The notes under the pieces: model-generated | The model's database searches: none | The model's input: only the letters and a program-made list of their open reading frames with translations | What the model was told of the DNA's origin: nothing | NCBI GenBank assembly: GCA_030435675.1 | Contig: CM059623.1 | Location: 7,094,012 to 7,158,011 of the forward strand | Length of the DNA stretch: 64,000 bases | Reading direction: 5' to 3' | Source of the DNA: Steinernema hermaphroditum | Lineage: Eukaryota; Nematoda; Chromadorea; Rhabditida; Steinernematidae | Made by a program: the position numbers and the translations under genes | Shown: in pieces, positions 1-11,924 of the stretch | How positions within the stretch are numbered: the first letter of the stretch is position 1 | Layout: every line of letters begins with the position of its first letter

Positions 1-4
1 CGGT

Positions 5-50
5 GTGGGAGCCTTGCGATTTTTTGTAAGAGTTTCGTGAGGGATACAAT
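5..50. repeat. End of a foldback repeat cut by the window edge
   Basis: The first bases are the reverse complement of 2605-2648 (tract GGGAGCCTTGCGATTTTTTG and onward), which is the arm of the foldback at 2605-3033. The rest of 51-518 shows no supported gene beyond the presumed 5' region of the BUD31 homolog. Confidence 0.7.
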
Positions 51-518
51 ATCCTCTCTCAAGTGATTTGTGTGGCGTTCTGGTGCACTTGGAGTAAAAT
101 TAGGATGTATGTGAGTGATCCAATGGGTGATACCAATGAACGTTGCGATAGGGGCCGCGAACTTTTTGTGTTGTATACACTGGCCGTTGTGCTTTTTCGG
201 GGCATAAACATCAATTTGTAATATTTATTGGTGAATGAGTACTGGTTCTTTCCGTGCTTGAGCCGTGCCGTGAATGCTGATTTCCTCGTAGTCGAGGGCG
301 AATTGACAGAGGTGACGTCGACGTGATGACACCATCGTCGTATGAATGTAGGAATTGTAATAGGAAGCATTTTCGAAACTCGCGCTGCTCCGTTCTGTCC
401 GTTTTGTACATTTATTCATTCGAGTTTCTGTGACCTCCCGTGATTTTCATGTTGTTTCGTGTTACGATAATCAACTAGTTGTTTATATTCATTCAAGCAC
501 TTGTTTAAGTAATCCAGA

Positions 519-1058
519 ATGTCACTGGCTCAGAAAACGCGTAGGAATGGTAAGAAACCGCCAGAGGGATGGGATATCATTGAACCGACTCTGGAACAGT
601 TCGAGGCGAAGATGCGTGAAGCCGAAACGGAGCCTCATGAAGGCAAACGCAAGACGGAAGCCGTTTGGCCTATATTCAGGGTAGGTAAATTAAATTTTCC
701 CAGGCAATGATTCATTTGATCATCTCTAGATTCATCATCAAAGGTCGCGCTATATTTACGATCTGTACTACAAGGAACAGAAGATCAGCAGAGAACTCTA
801 TCAATTCTGCATCGACTGTAAATTGGCCGATGCGAAGTTGATGGCCAAATGGAAGAAGCAAGGCTATGAGAACTTGTGTTGCTTGAAGTGCATCCAGGTG
901 CGTGATACGAATTTCGGAACCAACTGCATCTGCCGAGTGCCGAAAAGCAAGTTAGACGCGGTAAGGTTGTTTTTGTTGGCGCTGTATAGCATCGATGTCT
1001 TTTTTAGACGCGGGTAATTGAATGCGTGCATTGTGGTTGTCGTGGCTGTTCTGGATAA
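519..1058 (+). CDS. bud31: BUD31 homolog, splicing factor G10 family
   Basis: Three exons (519-680, 730-960, 1008-1058) give 147 residues, the usual length of the BUD31/G10 family. Family hallmarks are visible: [20 protein letters not shown] near the N-terminus, [13 protein letters not shown], then [35 protein letters not shown], and a C-terminal HCGCRGCSG zinc-binding cysteine cluster. BUD31 is a nuclear component of the activated spliceosome. The two introns are 49 and 47 nt with GT..AG ends. It lies 184 bp upstream of the UTP11 gene on the same strand, which suggests one polycistronic unit. The frame and phases fit exactly, so the assignment is secure. Confidence 0.96.
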
Positions 1059-1242
1059 GCTACACCGCTGTCTTGTAAATACTTTTTGACCGTGTTGACT
1101 TGTGCATCTTCTGTCATGTTACCAATAAACTATTTGTTGCGTTGTTTCTAGTGGAGTTGAGGTTGTCCCATCCACGCATATATACTTGTGTTGTGAATTT
1201 TTTTTTGTGAACTTTGTGCAATGTCGTTTTTATTCAGGAAGC

Positions 1243-2157
1243 ATGTCGTCACTAAAACGGGCCCAGAAAATGGCTGGGCAGCGGGAACACCGTGAACGTG
1301 CTCAGCCGGCTTCCCGAGCAAAATTCGGACTCCTGGAAAAGAAGAAAGACTACAAACTGCGAGCCCGCGATTACAACAAGAAACAAGCCGAACTGCTGAA
1401 GCTGCGTAGACTCGCTCAGAACAAGAATCCGGATGAGTTTCACCATCACATGATCAACAGCCGAATTGGTGTCTGTTTTCTTACAGCTCAAAGATGTTAT
1501 ATGTAAGATCGTTTTTTAGTTTGACGGTGTACATCGTGAACTTTCCCCGGACACGGACGACGAAACTGAATTGCAGAAGAAATTAGGCGATCTGCGGAAC
1601 TTACAGTATGTGAAGTACAAGTTGCAAGTGGAGCGCAAGGTACGCTAACGGCATGAGAAGCTTTTTTTGACCGGGGAATCATTTAGAAAATCGCGAAGCT
1701 GAAGGCAGCACTGCACATGACTGACATGGGCAGGCAGAACAGCCACACCATTTTCGTTGACGATGAAGACGAAGGTATTGTTACCGTTTTCTTTTAATAG
1801 TATTGAGCTCGCAGCATTACAGCTAAATCATTCGACCCTGCGAAGTACTTTGACACACCGAAGGAGCTCCTTGGACGCTCCTTTTCGCGGCCCAAGACCG
1901 AAACATTACAGTCGACGTCAGTAAGCGCCTTGTCGAAGGCCGATGTCTTGGAAGCCGAGAAACTTCGCAAAAAACAATACTCCGAATTACTGAAACGCAT
2001 TGAGCGCGAGAAGGAATTGGCCATTGTCGTGGAGAAGATGGAACTTAAGAAAAATCTACAGAGTTCTAGTAATGCGGAACTTCAGCCCAAACTTGTGAAG
2101 AAAGGTACGGCCACGAAGGCGGCAGTGTTCCAGTGGCAGTACGAGAGGAAGAAGTGA
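1243..2157 (+). CDS. utp11: UTP11-like U3 snoRNP / small-subunit processome protein
   Basis: Four exons (1243-1470, 1520-1639, 1687-1774, 1823-2157) give 256 residues. The N-terminus ([20 protein letters not shown]), the segment [18 protein letters not shown] and the FDGVHREL and [17 protein letters not shown] segments are typical of UTP11, which acts in the nucleolus in 18S rRNA maturation. The first intron uses the less common junction GGT|gtctg, chosen because it keeps phase. A TTTTTATTCAG acceptor lies 5 bp before the start codon with no upstream coding exon, consistent with trans-splicing. The gene follows BUD31 by 184 bp, so it is probably the downstream gene of a two-gene operon. Confidence 0.93.
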
Positions 2158-2582
2158 AACGGTACTTTATTTCTTTTGTTGCTGACGTTGTTGTTGATAT
2201 GTTGTTTGTTGCTAGAATTGCGTGTCAGGCGGTCTATCGTACAGAAATCATTGATATTTGAGTCTACTGCTCTTTTTGTTACTCCTCGTTTTGCATTCCT
2301 TCCTTGTAGTATGTTTTGGAGGCCTCTGTCTTGTGAAAATCCCTGGGAGCATGACATAAGTATGCATTCAACGGTGCGTCAAGGTTTGTTGAACAATATA
2401 GTTCGTACGCTCGCCGATTTAGTACAAATTAGTACAAACAGGGCGTTTGCTGCAAGTCCGAGATAGTACAGTAAATCTCATACGCTGAACCACTTTGTAC
2501 AGTACAGTTTGACACATAGTACACCGCAGGGGGATCGGTTCAGGACCGATACTACGGAGAATGCCATATGTTGAACCACTTA

Positions 2583-4338
2583 CAAGGGAAGGGTCAATCA
2601 TGTTATTGTATCCCTCACGAAACTCTTACAAAAAATCGCAAGGCTCCCACAACGAGAAATTCACGCGTGCCGATCCGAGCAATATCCACAGAGAAATAAG
2701 ATTCACATCAACTTGCGTTTTCAACATCCCGGAAAGTTCCCTGTCCTATGCCAGAAATGGGCCAAAACCCGGTATGTTGAAAGGAGAACCTAATGTAAAG
2801 CTTATTTCTCTGTGCATATTGCTCGGATCGGCACAAACCCGGGCTCATTCGGCGCGCTGAGCGGTGCTGAACAAAGTTACGCTCAGTAATTCTAGCGAGA
2901 TCTCGCAACTCGCGAGAAAAGTGAGCAAAAACTGTGATAATGACCAATTTCCCTTGTAACTCTGCCGATGGCGGGAAATGGCGCGCCAATTTTTCGTGGT
3001 GGGAGCTTTTGAAGAGTTTCGTGAGGGATACAATACGCTAAGATCGACACGAGACTATTGGCAAACGATAGGCCTAAAGGGCCTATTATAGTCTGCGCAA
3101 CAGTGTCGGGTAGCATTGTAAAGTTGTGTCGCGCAGCTGCGCGACACGCGAGAACCTATTATAGTCTGCGCGACTGCGCGACACGTTTTTTGCGTCGCTC
3201 AGCCGTCCGAGCGACACACCATGTGTCGCACAGTCGCGTAGCTCTGCGCGGCCGGTCTACCGGCGAGATCTTCACTTCTGAGCCTTCATTTGTGCTCAGC
3301 TGGGTGTTTTTTGCCGTTTTGATGAATTTCGTCGCTCATCTGCCGGGGTATATACGAGTATGGCGGCAGGAAATACCCTTGTCAATGTGGTGCAGTGGAT
3401 AAGTCACCTGCCTTCCATGCCAAGTCATGTTCTAGGAGGTCACGGGTTGGAACCCCCGACCCATTCTTTCTTTTTCCTTCAACTTCACAACGTATGAAAG
3501 GTGAAGGGAAACATCTTTTTTACGCAAAATAACTGTTCAGAGTGATGCTTGTTGATAGCAAAGTACTTTAGAGCATTGTAAAACATTTATGCCACGCTGA
3601 ATGTTGTGTTGAATATAGCACTGGCCGGTTGTAGGGTCTGTTAAGAACGCGATAACTACCTTTCATACGTTGTGAAGTTGAATGAAAAAGAAAGAATGGG
3701 TCGGGGGTTCGAACCCGTGACCTCCTAGAACATGGCCTGGCATGGAAGGCAGATGACTTATCCATAGAGTTGTCATCGGGTCGAACCCGAAAATTCGCAT
3801 TTTTTGCAATACGGACCAATTTTGTAGTCCAAACGAGAAACTTTCAAGTGCGCTGGCTTCGCCCCAACGTCGCGGCCCAGCATAATCAAAAAAGTTTGAC
3901 CGAACAACAAAACAAGGTCCAATTAGGGGTGAAACCCGAAAAACCCGGACCCGAAAATCTGAACCCGAAAATTTTTGAATGGACTTTTTCGTTCTTCGGT
4001 CAAATTTTTTGACTATTCTGGGCCGCGACGTTGGGGCGAAGCCAGCGCACTTGGAAGTTTCTCGATTGGACTTCAAAATTGGTCCGTACTGCAAAAAATG
4101 AGGATTTTCGGGTTCGACCCGATGACAACTCTACTTATCCACTGCACCACATTGACAAGGGCATTTCCTGCCGCCGTACTCGTATATACCCCGGCAGTCA
4201 TAACTTTAAACCTCTTTTTCTCGCTAATGACTGGGCGAGGGCACCTAGTATTTTACATCGTTAATACACTCACTTAGGCCTATCGTTTGCCAATAGTCTC
4301 GCGTCGATCTTAGCGTAACATGAATGACCCTTCCCTTG
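2583..4338. mobile_element. Composite foldback element, CAAGGG ends, with nested palindromes and tRNA-like arms
   Basis: The outer ends are inverted: CAAGGGAAGGGTCAATCATG at 2583 and its near complement ending at 4338. Inside lie a palindrome at 2605-3033 and longer arms starting near 3039 (AAGATCGACACGAGACTATTG) whose complement ends near 4313. A tRNA-like stretch (A-box GTGGTGCAGTGG near 3391, B-box-like GGTTGGAACCC near 3444) recurs inverted near 3700-3770 and 4130-4150. No transposase frame is visible. The flanks are TTA and CTA, an imperfect TNA duplication. Function as a gene is not supported. 2158-2582 is otherwise empty apart from short GTAC-rich repeats. Confidence 0.7.
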
Positions 4339-4944
4339 CTAGTACAGTTGTCTTTCATGCATGATAGTTCCTGTTTCAAGCACAGCTCGTATTCTTTCAG
4401 CAATGATTTGATCTTTCGACGGTCATTTATCTCTGTGAACAGGTTGAAAATGAAAAATTTTCTCTCTGGATTGAGTTTTGAGTCCCGTCCAAGGAGTGGA
4501 GACGTCGAGTCTTTGAATCGGCGGAGAATCCGTCATTTCGCTCAGAAGTTGAGTGAAGTTGAGCTGAACGCATGAAAACATCGAGGGAGAGGACCGGTCT
4601 AATCCATGGCCATGGATTAGACCGGTCCCGAGGGAGAGTCCACACCTCGACACTCGGAAGTACTACAGAAACCTCACACGATGACTTCAGACTCCTTTCC
4701 ACTTCTGTACTAACAAGGGAAGGTCCCGAACTGTCCCACGCCGATTCGGCTGAAATTTGGCAGGGAGGAAGAGGTGCTAGAGTATAGCAAAACCTGATAG
4801 GTTTCATCGGTGAATGGGGGTTTAAGCTGTACTTCATAGTTGATTTTGACCTTTTAATTGTAAGGTCTCTTGGTGCGATGTCCCTGAGGCCTCAAGGCAT
4901 ACGGTATTCTTGTCAGTCTTTGTCGTTTTTTGACGGGTTTTCTA

Positions 4945-6900
4945 AAGGCCGGGCCATACTTCTGAGTAGGGTTGTCGAATCGTCGAGGGTGGTATTCGAT
5001 GATTTTTTTCGAATACTGAAAAATAAACAGGAATGACGAACTTTTAATTAGAATCGCCAGTGCGCATCACACGGATAAACTTCAGTGCTACCATTTGCTA
5101 CCAAAAACCACAAAAAAGTAGAACAAAAAGCAGAAATTCAATCCGGTATTCGATAGAATTTATTCGATTCGATTCGATCGAATACCGGGTCGCAAACCTT
5201 GATTTTGTTATATTTGTCCGTAGTTTTTGGTAGCAAATGGTAGCCCTGGAGTTGATCCATGTTATGCGCACTGGCGATTCTAATTAGAAGTTCGTTACTC
5301 ATGTCTATTTTTCGGTATTCGATGAAATTCGATCGAATACCACCCACGACGATTCGACAACCCTACTTCTGAGTCATGACTCATGACTCATGTCTCACGT
5401 GAGACACAGGATATGCGCCGTGACTCAAAGTATGGACACCCAAAATTCGGTGGATACGCACGGACATGCGTCGCTACTTTCGTCGCTGTCGCCGGCGCCG
5501 TTTCAATGTGAACATGAACGGGCGCCGTTTCAATGTGAACTGTCGACGGCGCCGGCATCGGTGTTCAATTCTAGAGGGTTTTTCGGAACAATCTACATTT
5601 TCTTGCCACGTCAGGCGTTTCACGTTGTTTTATTTATTCAAGCTGTTTCGAAATTGCTTGAAAGGCCCCTTTTTGCCAAAATGCTCGTGCTGATGTGATT
5701 TTTTTCCTGAATTGACATGTTTTGAAGCGTTTGGATCTGCTCCAGATCGCTCCCTATGCCGCGCAGGGCTTTGCTGTGCGCGAGTAGCTTCACATGTCTA
5801 TTTGGCCTGTTTCAATAGTTTTCGCCGGTATTCGTGCGCGTTTTTCCAGCATTGAGGACTGCGCGTCCAATTTAGAGTGAGAATGCTGGTTTGATCGGAC
5901 TACGGTAACCTAGAACAACTCATCATTCATGACTCATTTGCATTCGTTTCAGATATATGCAGAACAAGAAAACGATGGCCGCTCAGTTCATGAAGAAGCG
6001 CTGTCAAATGAAGCTCTGTTTGCGCTGGAATATCCATGAAACTACGCAGGACTTCCTTGTACACATTCTGGAGCAAAGAATACGCATCGCTGGAGCATAT
6101 GGTGCGAAGAAGCTTGGAGTATCCCAATAATCACCCTTTCGCAGGCAGAATATTCAGTGGTGACGGAACTATTGCGTCACATTGTTATGAAAAACAAATA
6201 GGGCGGGTGTTCCGAGCTCTTCGTCACACAATATGCTCCAGAGATGCGTGTTCTTTGCACTAGAATGTGCACAAAGAAGTCCGGCGTAGTTCCAAACAAA
6301 TTATGGGCAAACAGAGCTTCAGCTGGCAGCGATTCTTGATAAACTGGGCGTTTCGGCTTGTTATTATCCCGTGTAGATCTGAAAGGAACACAAATGAGTC
6401 GTGACTGATGAGTTTTCCTAGCTTACCGTCGACTGCAGCTCATCAAACCAGCCTTTTCACTCTAAATCGACTTGCGCGGATCACTCTGTGCGCAGACTTG
6501 AGCAAAAGATCACTGTGCTCGCAGCCGACAAGGAGCATCCTTGCCCACGATACGCTAGTACTGTAGGCGATGATGAAATTCGCCACCACTTCGAACCGAG
6601 ACAATTGGTAAAAGTAATTTGAGACACAGACGGTTCGGTTTGAGACACAGCATTCTGTGTCTCATTCTGTGTTTTTTGAGACACATCATTCATTCAGACA
6701 CAGCACAGCATTCTGTGTCTCATGGGACACGGCATTTTGAGACACAGACGCCGTGTGTGGTCCTGTGCCTTACCCCAGCACGCCAAAATTGAAGTATGGC
6801 CGCCTGTGTCTCACGGATTTGAGACATGAGTCATGACTCATCATTTACAAGGCGTGAGACATGAGTCATGACTCATGTCTCAGAAGTATGGCCCGGCCTT
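4945..6900. mobile_element. DNA transposon-like element with AAGGCCGGGCCATACTTCTGAG termini
   Basis: Terminal inverted repeats AAGGCCGGGCCATACTTCTGAG occur at 4945 and, complemented, end at 6900. Inside each end are repeated ATGAGTCATGACTC motifs. A truncated copy lies at 14731-15332, beginning within the internal sequence (shared GTGACGGAACTATTGCG) and keeping the right end. No long coding frame is present, so this looks non-autonomous. 4339-4944 carries only repeat fragments, including one CAAGGGAAGGTCC end near 4711 and a short palindrome around 4593-4630. Confidence 0.65.
4968..5364. mobile_element. Mutator-like MITE, 397 bp, with 10-bp target duplication
   Basis: The element begins AGGGTTGTCGAATCGTCG and ends with the matching inverted repeat. 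It is flanked by perfect 10-bp direct repeats ACTTCTGAGT at 4958-4967 and 5365-5374, which are part of the host element's own terminal repeat. Arms contain TATTCGAT and ATCGAATACC blocks. A 9-11 bp target duplication is typical of the Mutator superfamily; no transposase is present. Confidence 0.8.
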
Positions 6901-7646
6901 AAGGTTTTCGGCATTTAGAGCCAAAATTAACATTGCAAATTAACAGATATGTCCTTGTAGCAGGAAAATCGGCCAAAAAACGACAAAAACTGACACGGAT
7001 ACCGTATGTCTTGTGGCGTCAGGGATATCGCACCAGGACGACTTACAATGACAGAGGACAAAATCACCTACCTTCAATATCACTCAAAATACGCAAACGA
7101 TCTGCTGTTCGACCTGGAATTAATCTACAGACCTTCTTGAACGATTCGGGAGCGATTCATGAATCCGTTTTACCCGGAAGTTCTAGTAAATTTCGTGAAA
7201 AACGAGCGACCTTTCCAGCAGAACAAGATCAGATATGGTAGATATGGCCGGTCTCCACCTCATGAAGCTGTATCCATAACCCTGATCGTCAGGCGCGCGA
7301 TTACTGTGGTGCTCTCACTTTATCGCTGTCGTTTACTTCTAGTCCTGGAAGCCGCTCCTCAAGGCTCTCTTTTCTGATCGCAACCCATGAGTGGCGTGTC
7401 TTCTTTTCGTGAGTGCACAGAGTGAGAGCGACTGAGGGAGAGAAATATGTATTTCCACTCTAAGTGACGTCACTGATTCCAATCTGTTTGGGAACGGGGA
7501 GGAGAGAAAAATATCTTTTGAGCAGAGATTGTGGCGCACTCGCGGACCCTTTTTGGGACTAAGCCCTTCTTCCCGCCCACGACAAACAACGCCGTTTGTC
7601 TCCATCTCGGAGACTCCACGAAGTGATCTCCAGTAGGTCGCCTTAA

Positions 7647-8201
7647 AGGGACAGTGTCATCGTGAAAAAATTTTCTCAAATCTTTCTGAGAGTTCTACAA
7701 CTCCTATCCAGTTTTTGGCGGCGAACACGATGGTGAAATCCGTTTCGCTGCAGACCTGCAGGTTTTCGAGCTACAATCCTTCTACCGGAAGCTGGCATTT
7801 ACTGGATTTAGCTCTTTGGCACGAAATCCCTGATAATTTCGATTTGTCTACTGTAGCCATTTCTTGCAACATAGGCGTCTCAAACACTGTACCTTCGAGC
7901 GCACGGTTAGTACAGTGGTAGTGTGTTGCGCTAGGAGTCATTATGCCAAGGTCCGGTTCCCCGTCGAGTCAGAGCTTTTTCTTCGACGTTTTAGGGTCGT
8001 TCTGAATTTCAACGAGCTTCCTCAAAATCCAGATTGCAATTTTGTCCGTGTAATATCCAACTATTGTTTGGGTTCTACTTTAACCTTTGCACATCTTGTT
8101 TTTTGCCCTTATAGGCATGTCTGAATCTTGTAGAAATTCAGAACGACCCCAAAACGTCGAAGAAAAAGTTGTGGCTAAAAGTGTGTTGTGACACTGTCCC
8201 T
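7647..8201. mobile_element. piggyBac-like MITE with TTAA target duplication and a tRNA-like interior
   Basis: Terminal inverted repeat AGGGACAGTGTCA is flanked by TTAA on both sides (7643-7646 and 8202-8205), the target duplication expected for piggyBac-type insertions. The interior includes a tRNA-like segment (A-box-like TTAGTACAGTGGTAG near 7909, B-box-like GGTTCC..GAGTC near 7953). A related, core-less version forms the perfect palindrome at 22220-22265. 6901-7646 holds no gene I can support. Confidence 0.7.
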
Positions 8202-8382
8202 TTAAAATAGCTCTTTTATTGTACGAAAATAGACTCTCTTCTCTGAGAAATGGCGACTTGGCCACCCGAAGTGTGACACGGACAAATATTGTCCCTCGAG
8301 GGAGACAAAGATCGAAGTAAATAAAGTGGTTCTCTAATGCAACTTCTGCGGCCATAGGGCAAATCTCGGGGCGAGGGTCTGC

Positions 8383-8717
8383 TTAAAGACTCGGTATCAG
8401 TTGGCGCAGAAAGCGAACACGTAGCGTCCTCTCGTCCACTTCTGGGGCCTCTGCTCGGTAGCCCCACACTCGGTGTACTTCGGGCACGAGGAGGATACGA
8501 TAGGTCCGGGGATCTGCGAGGAGCTGACTCCGCTTCATGTAGCTCGGAGGTGAGAGCTCCTTCCCGCGTTGCATTCTGACGGCGATTTCGGAGGACCTGA
8601 AGGGGAGAATGGGCAGAGACCGCGGAGGACTTACTGATCTTCGGCGAGAGCGACGAAGGAGGAGAGCACGGCGAAGACGGCGACGAGAAGAGCGACGAGG
8701 CGATTCACGGGTCGCAT
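8383..8717 (-). CDS. Small secreted protein of unknown function
   Basis: Two exons (8717-8635 and 8596-8383) joined across a 38-nt GTAAGT..TTCAG intron encode 98 residues. The N-terminus MRPVNRLVALLVAVFAVLSS is a textbook signal peptide, probably cleaved after ALA around residue 25. The mature part is basic, with a single KR dibasic site near residue 50 followed by a conserved-looking hydrophobic tract (TYRILLVPEVHRVWGY), and contains no cysteine. A minus-strand AATAAA lies at about 8214-8219. I do not recognise the family; the layout would allow a peptide precursor cleaved at KR. Exon phase is exact, so a real gene is likely although homology is unproven. Confidence 0.6.
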
Positions 8718-8939
8718 CGTGGAGGGAAGACCCGTCGCGAGGAGGCGGACTCGGTATCCTAGAAGGGAGAATGTCTCACGGTCACAAAAGGGACACGCGC
8801 GAAGTGCGCAAAATCGGCATGCGAGGCGCGCGAGGGTCTTCTGGACAATGATTCCAGGTACTGTAGCCCCGGCTCGCGTGTTCTTTGCACTTGTCCGGCG
8901 GGGTCGCGGTGTTGCAAGACCGGTCGTCGGGCAGATTCC

Positions 8940-10956
8940 GTGACAATTACGCCTGCTTTACAACGCCCTTTTGCCATTAATTTGCATTTTTTTACCCGCA
9001 GAATACCCGAGGCGTCCCCGGGGACCGCCGCCGACTATCTCTCCACGGCGGATTCCGCTTCCGAGGTCCGCGGCCATATCAGGAGTGCGCACGGAATGAC
9101 AACGACCTCATTCAAGGGCACAATTGGGACGGACCGACGGTGTGACTCACAAGAAGTGCACAGAGATCGCGGAGTTGCGGGGGGTGGCGAAATTGGAAAT
9201 TCAGCTGCTGAAGGCTCAGCTGAATTTGTTCGAAATAGAGACGCCAAACAGCTTCCTCGAAGTGCCGCGGCATTTCGAGTTTCACCTGCGCCACCCCCTT
9301 CGAACCCCTCGTCGCTTAGACACGGAAGGTACAGTAGGTGGAGGTGTCCTGGGGACCCAAAAGGAAAATAAACTGGGGACTGAAAGAAGGCAATTCGGCC
9401 TATCCAGGTCGTGTTTCAGGAAAGGCGTCCCTGCCGAGGGTCAAACTACAGCTCCGAAGGATTCGATTATACGCACTCCGAGGGGCGGGAGTGTCCGAAG
9501 TCAAACGAATGCCTAATTTGGGAAAACAAAAAGCTGTAGGAGTCGGAGGGAATACTTAAAAGAGCATTTACGAAGGAGTACGCGCGAACAAAGGGTCTCG
9601 CCACGACGACAAAGACGATTTCAGGTAGCGGAAGCCAGTAGAAGGTGGACGTCCTCAAAACAAGGTTCTTTGGTCATGTCCTATGCAAATTTTAAAACAC
9701 GTCCCGGATGGGAGGAAGTTCAACGCCTCAGATTCAGCACGGGAAGGCCGGACCAGATGAGGAATCGGCGATGCACCCTGGAGAAGAAGAGGAGCGACCC
9801 ACAGTAGGGCGGACTGCCTTCTGCGAACACGTCGGTGTCTTCGTAAACACTTCGGGAACAATTTGTTAAACGCACTTGGACGACGTGAGCCGTGTTTTGA
9901 TTGGGATTGCCGCCGAAGTGGGGGCGCAGTTCAGGGAAGCATTCAGGTCCGGCCTCAAATAGACTGACCTCTTCTAGAAGAAATTTAGAGAGAAGTGGGA
10001 GATGCTGGGCAAAGATAGGGCAAAAGCTGCCTCCTGCAGCCTAGAGGGCGCATCTTTCTAAGCCAGAATGCGGGCGGGCTAATTAGCTGAAGGGTTTCTG
10101 TTGAAAGGTGGCGTTTTGAGAAAACAAAAGCTAAGGAAACCCTCAAGGGAACATTTCACACGGCGGCGTGCACCCCTAATTGAAACAATTCATTTAAAGA
10201 AATTACGGTGATTTGCATCTGACATTTGGAATTCACTTCCAGAACCCACTTCGAGGCTACAGGTGTGGGATGGAAGAACAGTATGAGGGGAAACGAGCGT
10301 CGCCATCTTCTCAAAGATTTGAAGTCCGACGCCGTTTAATGTTTAGAGTGGGCCTATAGGCACGTGGAACAGGTCGGAGGGACCGTTATGTGGAAAGCTT
10401 CGTGCGCGAAGGGCGTTTGCGTGACAAAGAAACTCTCGAAGAACGTAGGAACAAAGGACAATGAGGCTCTCCGAGTTCACACCGAACGGCTAATCATCAA
10501 CAGACTATGGTAGAATCATATCGCGCTTTCGAGAGGTTCCCTAAGAGAGAAAGGACGAGAAGGAGAAGTCGATTCTGTCGAGAGGCCATGCTTGCACTCC
10601 TCTGGAGTGAAGGCCCGGGGATCTCGAGGCTGTCCAAATGGGCCTTTTCGGGAAGTCACGAGACCGGAAGACCCCAAATTTAGAAGGCTCTGCGGAAGCG
10701 CCGCTTCTCCATCTTCTCAATTATTCAAGAGCCTCGCTGCTGGATGGCGTCACAGTCCGCAGTCTGGCCAGCTATACAAACCTAGACCACTGACGCATTC
10801 GGAGCAACAGCCCAGTCAAGTGAGGTCACAAATCACCGAAAGGGGAAAGGACAAGGAGCTCGACAACGGAAGACATCTCAAGGGCAAGTCCTTCGGGTCC
10901 TGCAAAGGAGAGTACGTTCGGTGAACCCACTTCATATGGATTTTCTGTGATTTCAG
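8940..10956. other. Gene-poor stretch with no supported coding gene
   Basis: Several frames stay open for 100-140 codons in this GC-richer tract, but none has a recognisable motif, a consistent splice model or a codon bias that separates it from its antisense frames. Short A/T-rich words break the GC-rich background. I annotate nothing here. Confidence 0.5.
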
Positions 10957-11312
10957 AGTGCAAACAACGGTGGTGGAAAAGCGATTCGTTGACATCAAGA
11001 AGCGCTACAAGGACCCTCGTGAGTATATTAGTATATGACTGGAACTTCGCAATGGACTGAGAGTCCTCCTTATGACGGATCCATCAAGCACCGGTTGCGC
11101 TGCTTCCATGGACATGCACGTGGCCAACTGCGCGGATCCTGAGGAGATCGCTGGAATGGCTCACTTCTGTGAACATGTTCTCTTTCATGGGTCGAGAAAG
11201 TATCCGGCAGAGAACGAGATTTACAGCTTTGCTGGATATCGGAATGGTCGTACCCACAACGAGTGGACGAACTATCGTTTGAGAGCATCACCTGCATGCT
11301 GCAAGGTACTGA
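10957..11312 (+). pseudogene. Insulin-degrading-enzyme-like (M16) metallopeptidase fragment with an in-frame stop
   Basis: An acceptor (TGATTTCAG, ending 10956) is followed by VVEKRFVDIKK, the usual start of the insulysin N-terminal domain, then PREY, an in-frame TGA at 11036-11038, LELRNGLRVLLMTDPSS, and the catalytic zinc motif HFCEH inside GMAHFCEHVLFHGSRKYP. Homology fades after about 11312 and the other three M16 domains are missing. The frame is continuous across the stop, so this is read as a truncated, inactivated duplicate and not as an intron. 11313-11920 contains no supported gene. Confidence 0.8.
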
Positions 11313-11924
11313 CGAGCTATATGAATTACTTAGATCGTTTGAGATTGATTGAGATTGCCCTTACATTTCCGGCCGCTTTCTTGCAAACAGGACTAGTCAT
11401 CATAGACAGGATCATAGCAAAGCAATGTGATAAAACGGACTATCCTTAATATTGCGGAGGTGAGCCTTAGTAATGACGGGAGGCAACGCAGTGACGAAGA
11501 CATGTAACTGAGCGCGATGCTGCGCTATAAGACGCATAGTGCCAGGCACATCCTTAAGACCGGAGCGGAAACCGGGGGATACGCGAGACAGGTGATGCTG
11601 CGACCTGTATTTCAGGAACATATACCGGATTGTCGGGTGGCGGAAGAGTACGACACGCGAATGGGGCATGTTGCTGCCAATGATTTATTCAAAATACATC
11701 GGGGGTTTTATGTCATAGAAAAGGGGACGTTTTAGACACAATAGAGAAGTGGGAGAGAATCTTACAAACTAACAACAATAATGACTAATTGTTACACTGG
11801 GGGCGACAGAGATCAGTGGCGCGAACAGAATGAGGAGAAATATGATGAGCAACCATTGAACGGTGGGGACTATCAGCGAACTAAGGAGGACTGTGAGGGC
11901 TGAAGGGGAGTCCAGTGATTAGGG

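Noticed and set aside
9124..9516. 130-codon plus-strand frame
   Set aside because: No start context, no splice sites, no family motif, and the antisense and alternative frames are equally open in this GC-rich tract.
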